Positions 22,741 through 36,396 of a stretch of 64,000 nt of DNA are shown one piece after another. The first letter of the stretch is position 1. Every line of letters starts with the position of its first letter. Position numbers and translations under genes: made by a program. This stretch comes from Cordia subcordata (lineage: Eukaryota > Streptophyta > Magnoliopsida > Boraginales > Cordiaceae): NCBI GenBank assembly GCA_028554755.1, contig JAPTOF010000007.1, positions 15,175,001 through 15,239,000 of the forward strand, in the 5' to 3' direction. The notes beneath the pieces are model-generated. The model saw nothing but the letters and a program-made list of their open reading frames with translations, was not told the origin of the DNA and did no database searches.

Positions 22741-23469
22741 ATACATTAAAAGAGATCTCATTCTTAGGATCATGGGAATAACTTATTCCCATGCGTTTTG
22801 TTAAGAATCGTTATTCCCACATTTAGGGGAGTGGGATTCCCTGATCAATTACATCATACCAATCATTGGATTTGAAGGAGTGACAAGAATGTCATTCTAT
22901 TCCCAAATCATTCTCGCATACCAATCACCAACTAAATGTTTAGTACATTAGCTTCTATAGGAGTAAAAGTGTACATTTGACCATGACAAAGAGATTCTGA
23001 GTTTATTTTAGAACTATCAGGAATAATGTATATTTATGGTGTAATCATGCCCTCCTTCCCCCCTTTCCCCACGGCACAAACACACACACACAAAAGAAAA
23101 AGAAAAAGATATATGCCAAGTTTTAAGATGAGAAACCAAACACTTCTCTTTGTTCAAAATGGACTTTTACATTCTAAAAGTCAATCTAATTTTCCAAAAT
23201 GAAAAACCAAACTAGCCCTTAGTGGTTAATGCTGTGGTATGTCCAATCGTGAATCTATTGGGAAAGGATAGAAGTGTTATTCCGCCTACGTCAATTAACT
23301 TTGAACTCCTTAGAAGTAAAAGAAATAAAAAAAATAGAATTAGTTGGACTAGCTGAAGCAGGTCAAATTAGATCAAGATTGGTTTAGACGGAGCTTTGAA
23401 ATGGTTAATTCTATCACGCCTCCAAGCTCTATGGTCTGGGATCAAGACACACTTGGTGTGCTAAAATGA

Positions 23470-24807
23470 GTGATCCCCTTGACATAGAAAGCACATGAAT
23501 ACACAAATCAAATAAACAAAATGCTAAGAACCACAAAATATTAAAACCCTCACACTCTAAACACTAATAAAAATAACTCCAAATGAACGATTACAGTTCC
23601 ATTGGGCATGAATGTAAAAGAAAATGAAAATGTTTCAACATTACAAGCCTTATTCTTATTGGTCATTTTGAAAAGACCTTGATACCACCATTTGAATAGT
23701 GCACGCTACATACTTGTTATTATCTGAAGGAAAAAATGAAAAGGGTTAACAAAGAAAAAGATTTAGAATACACGAGTTCCTCTCGGCCCCCCAAAAAAAA
23801 AGAGCCGTAATAATAATAATAATAATAATAATGAGTAAATAAATAAATAATTCAAAAGGAAGCTAGCTAGAATAGCTAATACAATTAGAAAAACATATTA
23901 CCAATGTCCACGAATGCATATATATTATTCAAGGTATGAAAGACATAATCAATAGAAATTACATTACTATCAAGCTAACTGAAAAAAGTAATGGAAGCAA
24001 GGAAATGTTATGTATAAGGTAAACTTAGGTTACAATGTAGCATATTAATTTTTCTTTTGAAAAATCTACAATGTAACCACAGTTTGCTCTACATGACAAT
24101 AATCTTTATGATAACACAATATTAAAAAGAAAATTTCAACAAGTTCTTTTTCAGTTTTATGTCTTGTGCAATTCAACATGACTCGAAAGTAGGTCTAACA
24201 CCAATGTGAAAAGCTATATTGTAGCATTTTTATCTTCACCTAATAAAATGCAGGCATAGGAGATACTTTTTTAGCAACAATTTTAAAAACAGAGACTGAA
24301 AATATATATAGTTGGCAATTTATTAAATTTTTGTTATATTGCCTTAGTGGCAATGGTTTTAGAGACAAGTACCACTAATAATCTATATGGTCAGTGCTTT
24401 TCGAGAACCGCTTACAAAAGGAATTCAACATGGGAAGAATAAGACAATCCCTAACTTCAGTAATGCTAGAAAAGGGACTTACCACGAGAACAAGCCAGGC
24501 ACTTTGTCACGCATATTGCTCATTCACTATCTCATCTCTCCTGCGGTCACACTGCAATAGTGCAAGTGTTTTCTCAAATCATTAAGTGCAAAATGATGAT
24601 GCAACTAGAATGCGATCAGCAAGTAATGTGCTAAAAAGGTTCTAGTTGTTTCAAGTTGATGTAATTAGAAGGCATGTATTATTTGATGAACACATAATAA
24701 TACACAAAAACAAAAGAACTCCCTCCTCTACACCTACACCATTTTTGAAAATTTTGGAGCAGAAAACAAATTGAAAACTAGCAAGAGGTACAAACCATTA
24801 TGAGTAT
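23470..24807. other. Downstream DNA of receptor-kinase gene 2
   Basis: Non-coding copy of 1-1269. It has its own AAT microsatellite at about 23808-23833. The candidate extra-exon splice signals (acceptor before 24540, donor after ACCACGAG) are kept. Confidence 0.6.
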
Positions 24808-27800
24808 TTAACATGTTCCTGATAATGAATCATTACCTCCATAGCGATCCCTATTGTTGCCAATGTATTTATCCTTTATCTTATTCATTTCTACAACAAC
24901 ATCTTTCATGTGCATCCTTTCTCTTGATGATTCCATTGAACACGATACTCCAATTCTCAGCACTGCATCCACACAATCCAGTGTTTTCGTAATTTCTACT
25001 CCATTTGTTTCAATGTTGCTTGAACTATTGTTGTCAACTTTAGAATCCAATAGTATTGAAGGTTCAACAATTTCTGAAACGTGTTTTGGTAACGCCATCG
25101 TAACATATTGATGAAGGTCAATGTCATTCCTGAATAAATCATTTGTCAATGCCCTACCTGTAAAAATCTGTAGTAACATGATTCCAAAGCTATACATATC
25201 TCCCTCAAGAGATAGCATCCCACCCATACCATATTCTACACAAATAAGTAATAGATTGTTTAAGCTACCAAAATTTATGTTTTAGCGGTTAAGAGTTTAC
25301 ATTATTATTTCAACGAACTAAAAATAAGAAATTTTCACAAGAAAAGGCTAGAAATGGAGAGAGAGCAAATCAATAAAGTAGAGAGAATTAGGTGTTTAGA
25401 TACCTAGAGCAATATAACCAATAGTCCCTTTAAAGCTGCCACTTGAGCTCGTTGGATGTTGTGAAGAGCTCTCATTTGGATAATTAGAAAGAACTCTTAC
25501 TAACCCAAAATCTCCCACATGTGCAGTCATTTCATGATCAAGCAGAATATTACTAGGCTTTAGGTCGCCATGGACAATTGGGATTTCGCAGTGATGGTGA
25601 AGATATTCAACCGTACATGCTAGGTCAGTTGCTATGCTTAATCTTTGAGTAAGACTCAAGTTCTGACGGCTAACTTGTGAGCTTTCACTATGGTGCAACC
25701 ACTTCTCTAAGCTTCCATTGGGCATAAACTCAAAAACTAGAGCCTTAAAGTCAGCTCCTTTGAAGTCAATGCTTGAGCAAGCCGTGATTATCTTTATGAA
25801 ATTCCGATGATGAATGTTTCTCAGCGCATTACATTCTGCAAGGAAACTCTTGCCAGCTCCTTTCTGTGTAAGATTTAGAACTTTTACTGCGACAGTCATT
25901 TCACCATTACCCAGAACTCCTTTATTTACTGAACCATGGTGTCTTTGACCATTCAAATTGGATGATGAAAATTTGTTTGTGGCTTGAGAGAGTTCAGCAT
26001 ATGAAATCTTGGGAAATTGTTCGTCCAGCAGGTCCTTGGAAGAAGATTTTGTTCTTATTTTTCCCCTCCACTTGAAATAAAGACAGAGACTTGCTAATAA
26101 TATTGAACTAGAAATTGCTATTGGAATAGAAATTTTGAGAACTACGGAAACTTCTTTTCTCTTTGACACATCAACTTGACATGTAGGAAGGCCCAAGCTC
26201 TTCAATCCCCCACATAGTTTTCCATTTCCAATAACAGAAAATTCACTTTGATTTTTGAAGATTCCTTCTCTTGGTACCTCTCCCTCGAGATTGTTGTACA
26301 ATAAATTTAGAAGCTTGAGAAGAGTAAAGTTTTGCAGGTATGTTGGAATTTGCCCTGACAAGGTGTTTTTTGAATGGTCAACGGTTTGATGCTTTCTATG
26401 TTGCTCAAAGTAGATGGAATGCTTCCCTCAAATGAGTTATTGTTCAAATGAAGTTCCTCCAACATTATGCAACCAACAATTGAACTAGGAATTTCCCCTG
26501 ACAACATATTTCCAGAAAGGTCCAATTTCCAGAGTTTGCTCATGTTACCTATCTCCGAAGGCAACACTCCTGTTAGAAAATTCTGCGATAAATTGAAAGT
26601 ATGAGTAATTGAAGAAAGACTTGCAATTTGTATTGGTATGATGCCAATGAGCTTGTTTCCCTCGAGTTCAAGCAGCTCTAGTTGTTGACAATTTCCTAAA
26701 CTAGGAGGAATCTTGTCTTCCAAATAATTTTTGTTTAAAGCGAGCCGCAGCAGTTGTGTGATGTTACCAAGAGATGACGGAATGGCTCCTGAAATTCTAT
26801 TTTCATGCAAGAAAATATACTGCAATCTTTCAAGTTTGCCAATTCCGACTGGAATTTTACCTGTGATCCTGTTCTCGTAAAGCATCAAATATTGTAGACC
26901 AGCAAGGGCGTCAATCTCTTCAGGAATCGTACCAGAGATCTGGTTTGAACTTACTGATAGCACCATAAGTGCATCTGAAAGATTTGCAATTGAACTTGGT
27001 AGCTTACCTCTGAACGTGTTATAGGCTATATCCAGTACTTGGAGTTTGCTGCAATTGATAAGAGATGTTAAGAAATTGAACTCTCCACCTTCATCATTTT
27101 GCAAGTTGTTGTTTGAAAGTGACAACCTTCTTAATTCTTTCAAGCCTCCAAGATCCAGAGGCACCGTACCTTTGAAGTTGTTAAATGAAAAATCCAGATC
27201 TAGAAGTGCTGAAGCATTGGATAATGAAATTGGAAGTGATCCAGTAAAATGATTACTTTCTGCGTACAGGCCAAATAGATTGAAAAGGGTGGAACGACAT
27301 CTGACGCGATTCTTCCAAGGAGTTGATTGTCAAGAATAATAAGAAGTTGGAGTGAAGAAAGATTATAGATTGGGGGAGGAACTATCCCTGATATGTTATT
27401 TTCAGCTATTTGTAGAAGCTTCAACTTCGAGAGTCTGCCTAGCTCACCTGGGATGGTTCCCTGTAAATTATTATATCCTAGCGACAACAGTTTTAGAGAG
27501 GTGGCGTTCCCAAGCCAGACAGGGATGCTGCCCGTGAGATTATTTTTAGAGAAACGAAATTCAAAGAGATTCTTACTTGCAAGAAAGCGGAGTTCAGCTG
27601 GGATTTCACCAATAAGTTTGTTGGAGTTCAGGTTAATGACTTGCAAATTTGAACAATTGGATAGACTGCTTGGGATTTGTTCTTCGAATGCATTGTCACT
27701 AAGGTTGAGATATCTGAGTTGCGATAAACGTCCCATTTCCTGTGGAATTTCACCTTGGAAGTAGTTTTCAATCAAATTAATCTCACTTAGAAAGCTAAGA

Positions 27801-28088
27801 TTTCCTATGTGGGGCGGTAGGCTAAGTTTCTTGCCTTCCAAGTTCAAGACAGTAACTCTCCCCGGGTACCGCTTACTGCAAGAAACTCCTTGCCAGTAAC
27901 AGAAATGAACTGAATCATTCCATGAGCTCCTGATAAACAAGCAATGCCAGTCTATCGGTTTCGTTTCCAGCTGATGGTGCAATTGTTGTGTAGGATTTGC
28001 AAGAGATCAGCAATAGGCACAGGGAAAAATAAAGCAGAATGGAACTTGATTGGCTTGATTGCAACCAATGTTGGGACAACAGTTCCAT
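24808..28088 (-). pseudogene. LRR receptor-like kinase, subfamily XII, broken
   Basis: Closest to the remnant at 58643-59471. The structure matches the intact genes: ATG at 28088, first exon to 25404, intron, last exon 25235-24808. Breaks: a 32-bp deletion in the LRR N-cap region (about 27930), which shifts the frame into a stop; a 1-bp deletion near 27295; and another near 26385. The LRR array is otherwise complete. The kinase is also changed: the glycine loop reads NGQRHHGSV in place of IGQGAHGSV, and the APE proline is leucine. The catalytic HGDLKPSN and DFG are kept. Probably a dead gene; truncated LRR products are conceivable but unsupported. Confidence 0.9.
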
Positions 28089-31000
28089 AATACAGGCACA
28101 ACAGTATTAGACAGAAAGCTTGAACAAACTTTCAAGGGCTTGGAATATTGAAGTGTTAAGACTTATAATCTCTAATATAAACCCTTTCTTTTTAAGGACT
28201 TTAAGTGCAAAGAATATTGATATACATTACTTACTGCCACATTATAAAGTTTGGGAGGTGTTGGACAAAGTCAAACCCCAAAAAGGAGAAAAAGAAGATA
28301 AGGAAATTGAAAGCAGTAGCAGCATTGTGTTATTGGTGGCTATGTTGTAACTTAGTCGTCATGGGCACTAAGCTGATATTTGATTTCTTTGAGATTCATG
28401 TTACTTGTCAATGATCTAGTTGATTGATATCGATTTTCTTTGAGAAGATTCTCATGAATTCTTGGCCATCTTTTCGCATTATGAAGCCATCACCAAGAAA
28501 GAAAATATTGGCATTGCAATCATGAATTTCGGAAAGTGTTGTTGATCTTAAATTGGAAACTTATATCTAGTCAAGAACTGTGAATCTCAATAAATCTTTC
28601 ATATCATTATGAGAAAAGAAATAATACGAGAAGATTCTCATCTGTAATGCTTGGCCATCTTTTTGCACTATGAAGCCATTATCAAGAAGGAAAATATTGG
28701 CATTGCAATCATGAATTTTGACAAGTGTTGTTGAATTGGAAACAGGTATCTAGTAAAAAACTGTGGATCTTAATAAGATGCATGAAGAAGAAAAATATAT
28801 ATTTTCAAGCCATCGAGCGTGGACCAAATTGTTGAGGATATATTCCCATTGTTGGTTCACTCCACAGCAAGTGGGTAGTTCTATCATTTTCCAAATTGCA
28901 TTTCCACTAGCGGGGTTATTTTATCTCCACATGCTATACATGGCTTTGACTAAAACTAAGTTGAAAAAATTTATGAAAAAACTGAAGAGGAAATAAAGTG
29001 GAAGAAAAATAAAAACCTTTGACGAAATTTCATCCCGGAATGGTATTCAGATATATGTTTACCATAGAAATCAGAATTTGTTATCAAAGTTGAAACTTTT
29101 CTTTCCGTCCCAAAAAAAAAAAGGGAAAAATAATTGTCGAGATGAACCCAAAACAAATACAGTAACATGACACCAATTGAATTTGTTAACAAACAGTTTG
29201 TTTGCATGGGGAGGAAATGAGGAATGGCAGAGGGAATCATGCATTTCTCTTGTTCGTTTTGGAATATTTAATAACAGAAAGTATAAGGAGCTATTCTCGT
29301 AACTTCCCTTGTTTGAGTAATTTTTTGTGATGCCCATTCGCCCTTTACGAGGCCACGAGTTAGTTGGGGAAGGTTATATGCAACATTTTGTCTTAAATCT
29401 GTTTTGTGCGAATTTATATTTAATTTAAAATAGTTTGGTTTCATTATTATTGTCATCACAAGTTTAAACATTTTTTAATCATTGGTTAAATTTAACGTGA
29501 CGGCGAGCTCGTAATTGGGCTTAGGTTATCATAGGTGGTACAAGGCTCTTGACGAATTCCATGCCGTCTTGGGTCCTAGACGTTGTGTGCTTAGGGGAGT
29601 CTATAAAACCTCGTCCCGCATCAATTCTATTTGAAATTTTGTGTCTCATTTATAATGACTTCTATCTCACTATTACTGTCATCGCACTACTAACAATATT
29701 AACTTTCTAAACTGGCATGCAAGGCAATTTGAATCGTGCAACTGCCAATTATTTTAATGTAATAAATGTCATTATCCTAATTCAACTATTAGTCTGTCAC
29801 CACAAATGAGTCTAGCTAATCCAATCATAAATGACACACAAATCTTACACGGAACTGATGTTGGAGGGTATTAGTTACAAGACTCTCCTTAAAGAACCAA
29901 TGTGAACGTCGCGTCAAATAGAAGAGAGCCACAATTTAAGACTCTCAAGCAGCATGAAATCTGCCCGTATATAACCTTCTTTGATCCAAATGTTAAGACC
30001 CAGACTAGCAGTTGGGTCTTAGTCATTACAATAAAACAAACCTAACTTTATTTCACTAGATGGAGTTGGATGTATGTTTTGGCAATGGATGTATGTTTGG
30101 AAGTTGCCAAAAATTCATAACTTTTAATTATTTCATGGGAACAGATAGAAGTATTAATCACCTCATAGAGGGATATGGCGGAACCAATATATGTGGCCGA
30201 GGGCCAGCAGGGACCCAGTCCACCAAAGATTAAAAAGATATATATCAGTCTATGTAAAATTTTTGAAATTTTTTCATGACCCCCTTAAATATTTTTCTCC
30301 TTTTCTTTTGTTTGAAGTTTTATTTGTAATGATTTTTTTAGTATATATTTTTTTTCTATGTAGATGATATTTGAGTGACCAATTTTTTATAATAAATAAG
30401 TAATTTTAGCATATAAATTTTAGTAATGCTTAATTTATTTATTTTGCTAGCTAAGTGTTTAGAGTTTATTTTTCTTGCAATATATATTTAAAAAAGTTCA
30501 CAAATTTTGGGAAGTTTTTTTTTTTATAGAAATTTTACTTAGGGAGTTTCTTCATATGTATTTCGTATTTTTTTGGGCTAGATAATTTCATAAAAAAGAG
30601 AAGAACTTAACTTTATTGAATTAAAAACTTTTCTTTATATATTGTTTTATTATTTTGTTAAATTGTATTTTCTACACTTGTTTAGATTTAAAATAACTTA
30701 TACCACCAACATATAATTTGTCATTATGATTATTTTCTTTTATTTATTGTTCTCCATTTCACATTAGAAGAAAAAAAGATTTGTTATTTTATTAACACTA
30801 TTTCAAAGATAGTTTCATCCAAATATATAAATAACTCTCAATCCAATCAATAATAATTACTGATTCGTCATGCATGAATGTGGCATGGGGAATTGTTACT
30901 TTCCAAGAAGAACAATAATAAATTTTTAACTAATTAATTGCCGTGAGAAGGAAAAAAAAAGATAAAGAAAAGTTGATCCATGAAGACAAAAATCAAAATT

Positions 31001-31570
31001 AATTAATTGCCGTGGGACAAAAAAAGTTGAAGAAAAGTCTATCCTGGAAGTAAAAATCAAAAGTGACTCCAAAGTGAATACAATGCATGAGTTGACTCCT
31101 TCAAAATCCTATCATAAAAGTTGAGGAGACGGAGAATGAAGAAAGGGATAGTTATCAAAGACTTAGTGGTTAAGTTGTATGTCTTTCACTTTTGATGTGA
31201 GTGGATCAAGAATTAATTTTCATTAGATGCATGTTATAAAAGGTCTTTAACTTCCTTTGAAATGAAAATAAAGGGATAGTTACGGGGACTTGATAAGGAG
31301 AAAATGCGTTAAATTAAACAACTCTAAGCTTTATACATACACACACACACACTATAAGATTTTAGGCTAGTAATTACGTATTTTTTGTTACACTTGTAAG
31401 CATAGAAAAGTAAAATGATAATTTTTATTTTAGTTAAGGTTTTAAAAGCAACAAAGGTTTTACTAAATATTTTGGCACATTAGAAAACCATAGCAATGAT
31501 ATTAGAATTTATATATTTAATTTTTTAAGATTGTAAAAAGTTTGTGAGGAGTACTTTTTTCTAAGTACTT
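28089..31570. other. Upstream DNA of the broken gene 2
   Basis: Parallel to 59472-63087 of unit 3. It begins with the receptor promoter-like leader, and its 28440-29335 stretch shares repeated blocks with 10652-11318. A diverged TRIM-like remnant is listed separately. From 29700 to 31570 it is AT-rich intergenic DNA with an AC microsatellite near 31335. No gene is recognised. Confidence 0.5.
29370..29690 (+). mobile_element. Diverged TRIM-like remnant
   Basis: Same order of parts as the 10008 element: an LTR-end-like stretch ending GGTTATCATA, a primer-site-like TGGTACAAGGC, CATGCCGTCTTGGGTCCTAG, a purine tract TTAGGGGA, then a second LTR start CTATAAAACCTCGTCCCGC with ATTTATAATGACTTC. A copy lies at about 60790-61090. 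The sequence has diverged far from the other family. Confidence 0.5.
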
Positions 31571-31637
31571 AGCGACTTAGAGCCTGTTTGGCTACGTTCA
31601 TTTGGGGATTAAAAGCTGCAAATAGTAAAAAAAATAC
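31571..31637. mobile_element. Truncated Tourist-like MITE, family 2
   Basis: Starts TTAGAGCCTGTTTGGCTACG, like the complete element at 63088-63205, and runs to AAATAGTAAAAAA, where it is cut off at the receptor-kinase remnant at about 31638. Confidence 0.65.
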
Positions 31638-31905
31638 CTGAGTTGTGATAAGCGTCCTATTTCTTGTGGAATTTCACTTTGGAAGTAGTTTTCAATCAAA
31701 TTAATCCCACTTAGAAAGCTAAGATTTCCTATGTTGGGCGGTAGGCTACTAGCTAGTTTCTTGCCTTCCAAGTTCAAGACGGTAACTCTTCCTCGGGTGC
31801 CACTTACCGCAAGAAACTCCTTTGCCAGTGGCATAAATGAACAGAATCATTCCATAAGCTCATGACATTGAGTGGATCCTCAGTTATCTTCCCTCTAAAA
31901 GATAT
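31638..31905 (-). pseudogene. LRR receptor kinase remnant (N-cap and first LRRs)
   Basis: The minus strand encodes part of the LRR N-cap and the first LRRs: VTVLNLEGKKLASSLPP, NLSFLSGINLIENYFQ and PQEIGRLSQLRY are visible. It is most like the broken gene 2. Two single-base insertions (in the GRVTV/SGTRGR region near 31794 and near 31825) shift the frame. The 3' side is cut at a truncated MITE and the 5' side at the breakpoint shared with 11371. Confidence 0.85.
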
Positions 31906-32192
31906 TCTTACACATATCACATTCGCTAAAATATTTCAATACTCCCAATGAATTTTAAAATTTTTTCACATGTCCGGGTGGAAATTTTACTCTGCCGAGT
32001 TGTGCGAATATTTAGATGCAATAAAAAGACAAAAATATTCACCTTAATAACTAGAATGAAAATATTCTTTTCCTTTTATTCTATTTTTTTATATTCTCTT
32101 CTCCTTCAGACACATGTGATCAATGCAGATATACACTTTTTCAACAAAAAAAAAAAAGTAGTATTATAGGACTGACAAGCAATTGTAGAATC

Positions 32193-33928
32193 TCTCTATA
32201 TTTATATATAATTTAAATTTCTACAAAATGAAGTTCTAGGAGATATGTCATGTCAACTTCTATTAGCTTGCCAACTCAGTTAAAAATAATCTATGCATCA
32301 TCTGCCACATCAATATCTTGATATATTAAAATTAGGCCTTGTCAGCTTCATAGGTATATGAGTAGGGGAATAAAACAAATTCAAATGATTAAAATATTTA
32401 TTACCATACGTTTATAATTCAAAAACGTGCAGCATGAAATCTCAAACACTCAACTTTGCAAGTGCACAAGACGTTCCAAGCAAATATGAAGGTTGTATGA
32501 ATTCTCATGATAACCACAGTCATTTGGTAATAATTGCTATTTCAATGGTTTAAGAATGACTATAATGATTGCTTGCATTTGAAATGGCTTTATAGCCATT
32601 AAGTGGAAGAAAACGTTGAGCATGGTTTTGAATTTGCTTTTGAGCGTTTTGGAACATGGTGAAATGTTGTGAACGTTTCGTTTTTCTAGCATCCATTTAC
32701 TATTATCTCGTCAGATTAGTTCTCTTTTGGGTGTCCTATATATTACCATGGCTTTATAACTTTGCCAAATGAACAGAAAATTTATACCCAGCTTTTGCAG
32801 AATTTTTTTTGAGTCAGCCTTGTGAAAAGGTAATTTGAAAAATCAGCTTTTCATTTTCTTTTTGTAAAGAGAGTTTTAACATTTCAGAGAGATCTCGTAA
32901 TTTAGTGTGCTCCTATTACGAGATAAGATGATTGTTGTATTCCGGGATGCTTGCGCAAAACACTGTCAGTATTTGAATCCAACTCAAACCTCAATCCTAA
33001 TTTATAATTGATTATTAGTTTCTCATGTTTTTCCTTACAATTATTGTCATGTTTAATTTCTTTTAATTTATTTTATTATGTAATTTATATTACTTGCAAG
33101 TTTAGTTGGGTTTTTATCTTAGTTTAATTATTTAATTTTACTAATCCTCCTATTTTTCACACAACCTTACTCATATAATATTTCTAACACTTCACATGTA
33201 CAAAGATTTTGTACATGCAAGAGTCATTTGTTAGGTTTAGAATGTTACATTAGTATACCCCAGGTAAGCATGAAACAAGAAGCGGACTATGTACTCTCGA
33301 ATATGATAGATCTTTAATCCTTTGCATCTGCAATTCCTCCGGCAGTTATCTGGAAAAAATGCTTCTTCTCAAGGAATAATTTCAAACAATTAATTTATTG
33401 TTTTACTATTTAACTAGTATAAATGCAGGTCAATACAGATAGGAGTTCTTTGCATTTTAGACTGCAAATTTTCTACTATCAGATGTGAATTAACATAAGG
33501 ATATCACTTCAGACTCAGGGATTGAGTGCATCAAACACCTTGCAGACACGTTGTTCTCCTTTATCTCTTGGGTATGCTATGATTGTAGTAACCAATTCTA
33601 TTTCGTCGATTAGCAGTAATCTTATGACAATGATTATGAACTGATATATTATGACGTACTATGGATGCTAATGATGCGTTGAGTTAAATGAAACCCATAT
33701 ACATGGATTTTTATGTTTAAAGAAAATCAGTAAGTTAATAAGCTTTTCCAATTTTTATGAGAGATTTACCAAGTTCTCGTGTCAAACTCGAATGAGATTT
33801 TACCTTGGTTGGTCATGTAAATAGTTACATTAAATGCTTCAGCAATTACATCTCTTCACTTCTCACTTAATTCGAAAAAGAAAAAGAAAAAGTTGATCGG
33901 TGCAATGTTCGGGTTGCAAAATTACTAG
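32193..33928 (+). mobile_element. Helitron-like element, unit 2 copy (decayed)
   Basis: Counterpart of the outer element in unit 1, without the inner Helitron and without the palindromic MITE. It ends ATTACTAG before T at 33929; the terminal hairpin is damaged (CGGTGC-AAT-GTTCGG). The 5' boundary is inferred from the TCTCTCTATATTTATA start. No gene is seen within. Confidence 0.45.
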
Positions 33929-34592
33929 TAAATGGTAAAAAAGTAAATTCTGCTTTTCAAAAAAGCAAAATTTTCAAAAAGAACAATTTCAGTTTTTATT
34001 TTTTGAAATAAATATGTACAAAAATTTTAAAAACTTACAAATTAAAGAAAAATTAAAAATGTCATAACAATATTATTGTACAAGTCACCTTGAATAAATA
34101 TAAACAAAAAAATTAAAAATAAAAGAACTTACAAGTTAAGGAAAAGAAAAGGCCGAGGTTAAATTTTATTTTAGATTTTGTGGGGTTGGTAAAATGGAAT
34201 TAGGGTAGAGTTGAGACCGAGATAGGCGGAGTAACGAAAGGAGTATATAAAACGCAAATTTCGCTGTTTCAAATAGAAAAATCTAAACAATTTAAATCTC
34301 TAACCTGCCGCACACTAACTCGTCATTTCAGCCTTCAAATATAAAATTTTGCTATCTTAGAAAGCAGAATTTTGTGTTCTTGTGAACTTGGTCTCACGTC
34401 AGAGTGTTAGAATTTTGTGTGCATATTTTCTGTTGTCCCAAATAGCAAATTTCATTTTCTTCTTTCTTAAAATGCGAAAAAAATATTTTGGAAATTGTTT
34501 TCAAATTAATAACATTTTGAGAACAAAATATTTTCTCAATATTATTTTAGTAAATAGACCGCTTCCGCTTTCGTAACTGTGTGGAAGACTTG
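33929..34592. other. Duplicated intergenic DNA, unit 2
   Basis: Parallel to 15315-15975. No gene recognised. Confidence 0.5.
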
Positions 34593-34817
34593 GGGCCCAT
34601 GTGGATTGGCTTTTTTTAAAAGCGTTTTTTAACAGCTTTTGAAAATAACTTTTTTTGAGAAGCCGAAAATTCTGGCTTCTAAAAAAGTTGTATTTGAGCT
34701 TTTTTTCAAAATTTTAACTTTTTTGGAAGTCCAATCAAATAATTATTGCAAATTTAATGTAACTTTTTCAAAAAAAATACTTTTTTCTTGAAAAAGAAAG
34801 TCAATCCAAATCGGCCC
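34593..34817. mobile_element. Tourist-like MITE, family 1, copy 2 (225 bp)
   Basis: Terminal inverted repeats GGGCCCATGTGGATTGGCTT and GGGCCGATTTGGATTGACTT (reverse of the right end) differ at three positions. The 3-bp duplication TTG (34590-34592 and 34818-34820) is present, with the empty site at about 15977 in unit 1. No coding capacity. It fits the PIF/Harbinger MITE pattern. Confidence 0.88.
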
Positions 34818-36396
34818 TTGGACATCGTGGGTGACGTGGGAAAAAGTCTTTCATGAAAGAAAACACCAAAAGTGACTCCAAAATGAATAGAATGCACAAG
34901 TTCACTCCTTCAAAATCCATTAATAAAAGTTGACGAGATGGATAATAAAGAAAGGGATAGACTTATAAGGTGCAAATGTCTTAACACCACTTGGCATTTA
35001 TAATATTATGCTAATGCCATGTTGGGTTCTAATCTATTTTTGACTAGTTCATTTGATATTATCAAGTTTTATAATTAATAATATTATAAATTATCTTTTA
35101 TATTCATTGATTAATATATTTGAATTGATATTTTTCATGTTGTTAAGATAAACAATTGTGAGCATGCATGTCCATCAGTAGCAAATCAATAAAGATACTA
35201 ATGGTTCACGATCTACATTTTAGAGGTCTCTAATAAAACACTTAAACCACAATTTAAATTTCCAAGTAATAAAAATTTTACATATGTTATTATAATTCTA
35301 TTTTTGCGTTGTCTATACTTTAATAAAAAAATGCAATGATTACGAGTTTTGTGATTCATATAGTCACCTTGTAATAACTAAATATATTTGTTATAGTTTT
35401 TAATATCTAACCAATCAACCTTATTAAAAGTGCACGTTACCCCGTGCGAATTTCTAATTAACTTATTACCCTTGTGTTTTAAAACTTGTAGAATTATTTC
35501 CTTGTGCTTCCTAAGAGTTGGCACACTAACCACTTGTGATTTATCTAATTAGCTCAATACCCGTCTATGGTTTGTTTAATTAGCTGATTACTCTTTTATG
35601 TTTTCAAAACTTACCACATTATTCCTTTGTACTTTTTAGATGGTCACAAAACTCGTATTGGGAAACAGTTAAAGAAAATGCATAACTATTATATGTATAA
35701 TAATTTTGCCTCCTTAATCTCAAAATCTAGCTTCGCCCTGACGCTTAGTTGTCTTTAAGTTAAGAACCGAAAGATCTCCAAAAGAGCCATTATGTCTTTC
35801 ACCTTTTCCAATTTCTCTTCCATCAGCTAATATTATTTGTCAGGGCATGCCGTGTTTGGACTCAAATTGACTAGGAAAGTTGTTCTTCTTCATTTTTTTT
35901 TTGGTCAATGAAAAAATTGAGTTAATTGACTTGAAAACGACGTGAAATTAAAAAAGTTATTGATGAATGTTCATAGTGGATTGCCCTTAGAGAATGTGCT
36001 TATGTGCTCTTTATTGCGACCACCACTTAGACAGCTAGAACTTGAGGAAGGAAATATTTGCATTCCAACTATATCTGTTTTCATACTGATATGGTGATAT
36101 TTTTGTAGGCTTTCCCTTTTGTAGTAACTTCGTTGAAGACTTGGACGATGAATATGGCGTGTGGAGTTGATCCTCTCTGTGAAAAATAATAATAAAACTT
36201 TGAATAATTAATTATGTGGAGAAAAAGATAAAGAAAATTCTTTCATGAAAGAAAACATCAAAAGTTGACTCCTTCAAAATCCATTCATTAAAGTTAAGGA
36301 GATATATAGAGAATAAAGTAAGGATAGAGTTGACAGGGTGCAAATGTGTTTGAACAACTTCGCATTTATAATGCCAATGCCAATGCCCATGTTGGA
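34818..36396. other. Duplicated intergenic DNA, unit 2
   Basis: Parallel to 15980-16670 and 18042-19379 but lacking the solo LTR and the plastid-like insertion. No gene is seen. Confidence 0.55.

Larger units (their letters stand above)
1..23469. repeat. Segmental duplication unit 1
   Basis: The opening sequence (TGATCCCCTTGACATA...) recurs at about 23470 and 50990, each time followed by the same order: non-coding downstream DNA, a minus-strand receptor-kinase gene, then shared upstream DNA. Unit 1 holds the intact gene at 1270-4593, remnants at 8141 and 11319, and many insertions. From about 11320 to 23469 it runs parallel to 31880-39142 plus 49606-50989 of unit 2. The boundary is defined by where the repeat restarts; the true breakpoint may lie outside the window. 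Confidence 0.8.
20800..23469. other. Duplicated intergenic DNA up to unit 2
   Basis: Parallel to 37823-39142 and 49606-50989 of unit 2, so it shows the empty site of the copia element near 22085. It contains the AAT microsatellite and the T-rich tract listed separately. I see no gene; the ORF at 22534 is an artefact of the T-rich tract. Confidence 0.55.

Noticed and set aside
22534..22749. Hydrophobic ORF of 71 aa on the plus strand
   Set aside because: It is the translation of a T-rich low-complexity tract; the paralogous tract near 50000 does not keep it.
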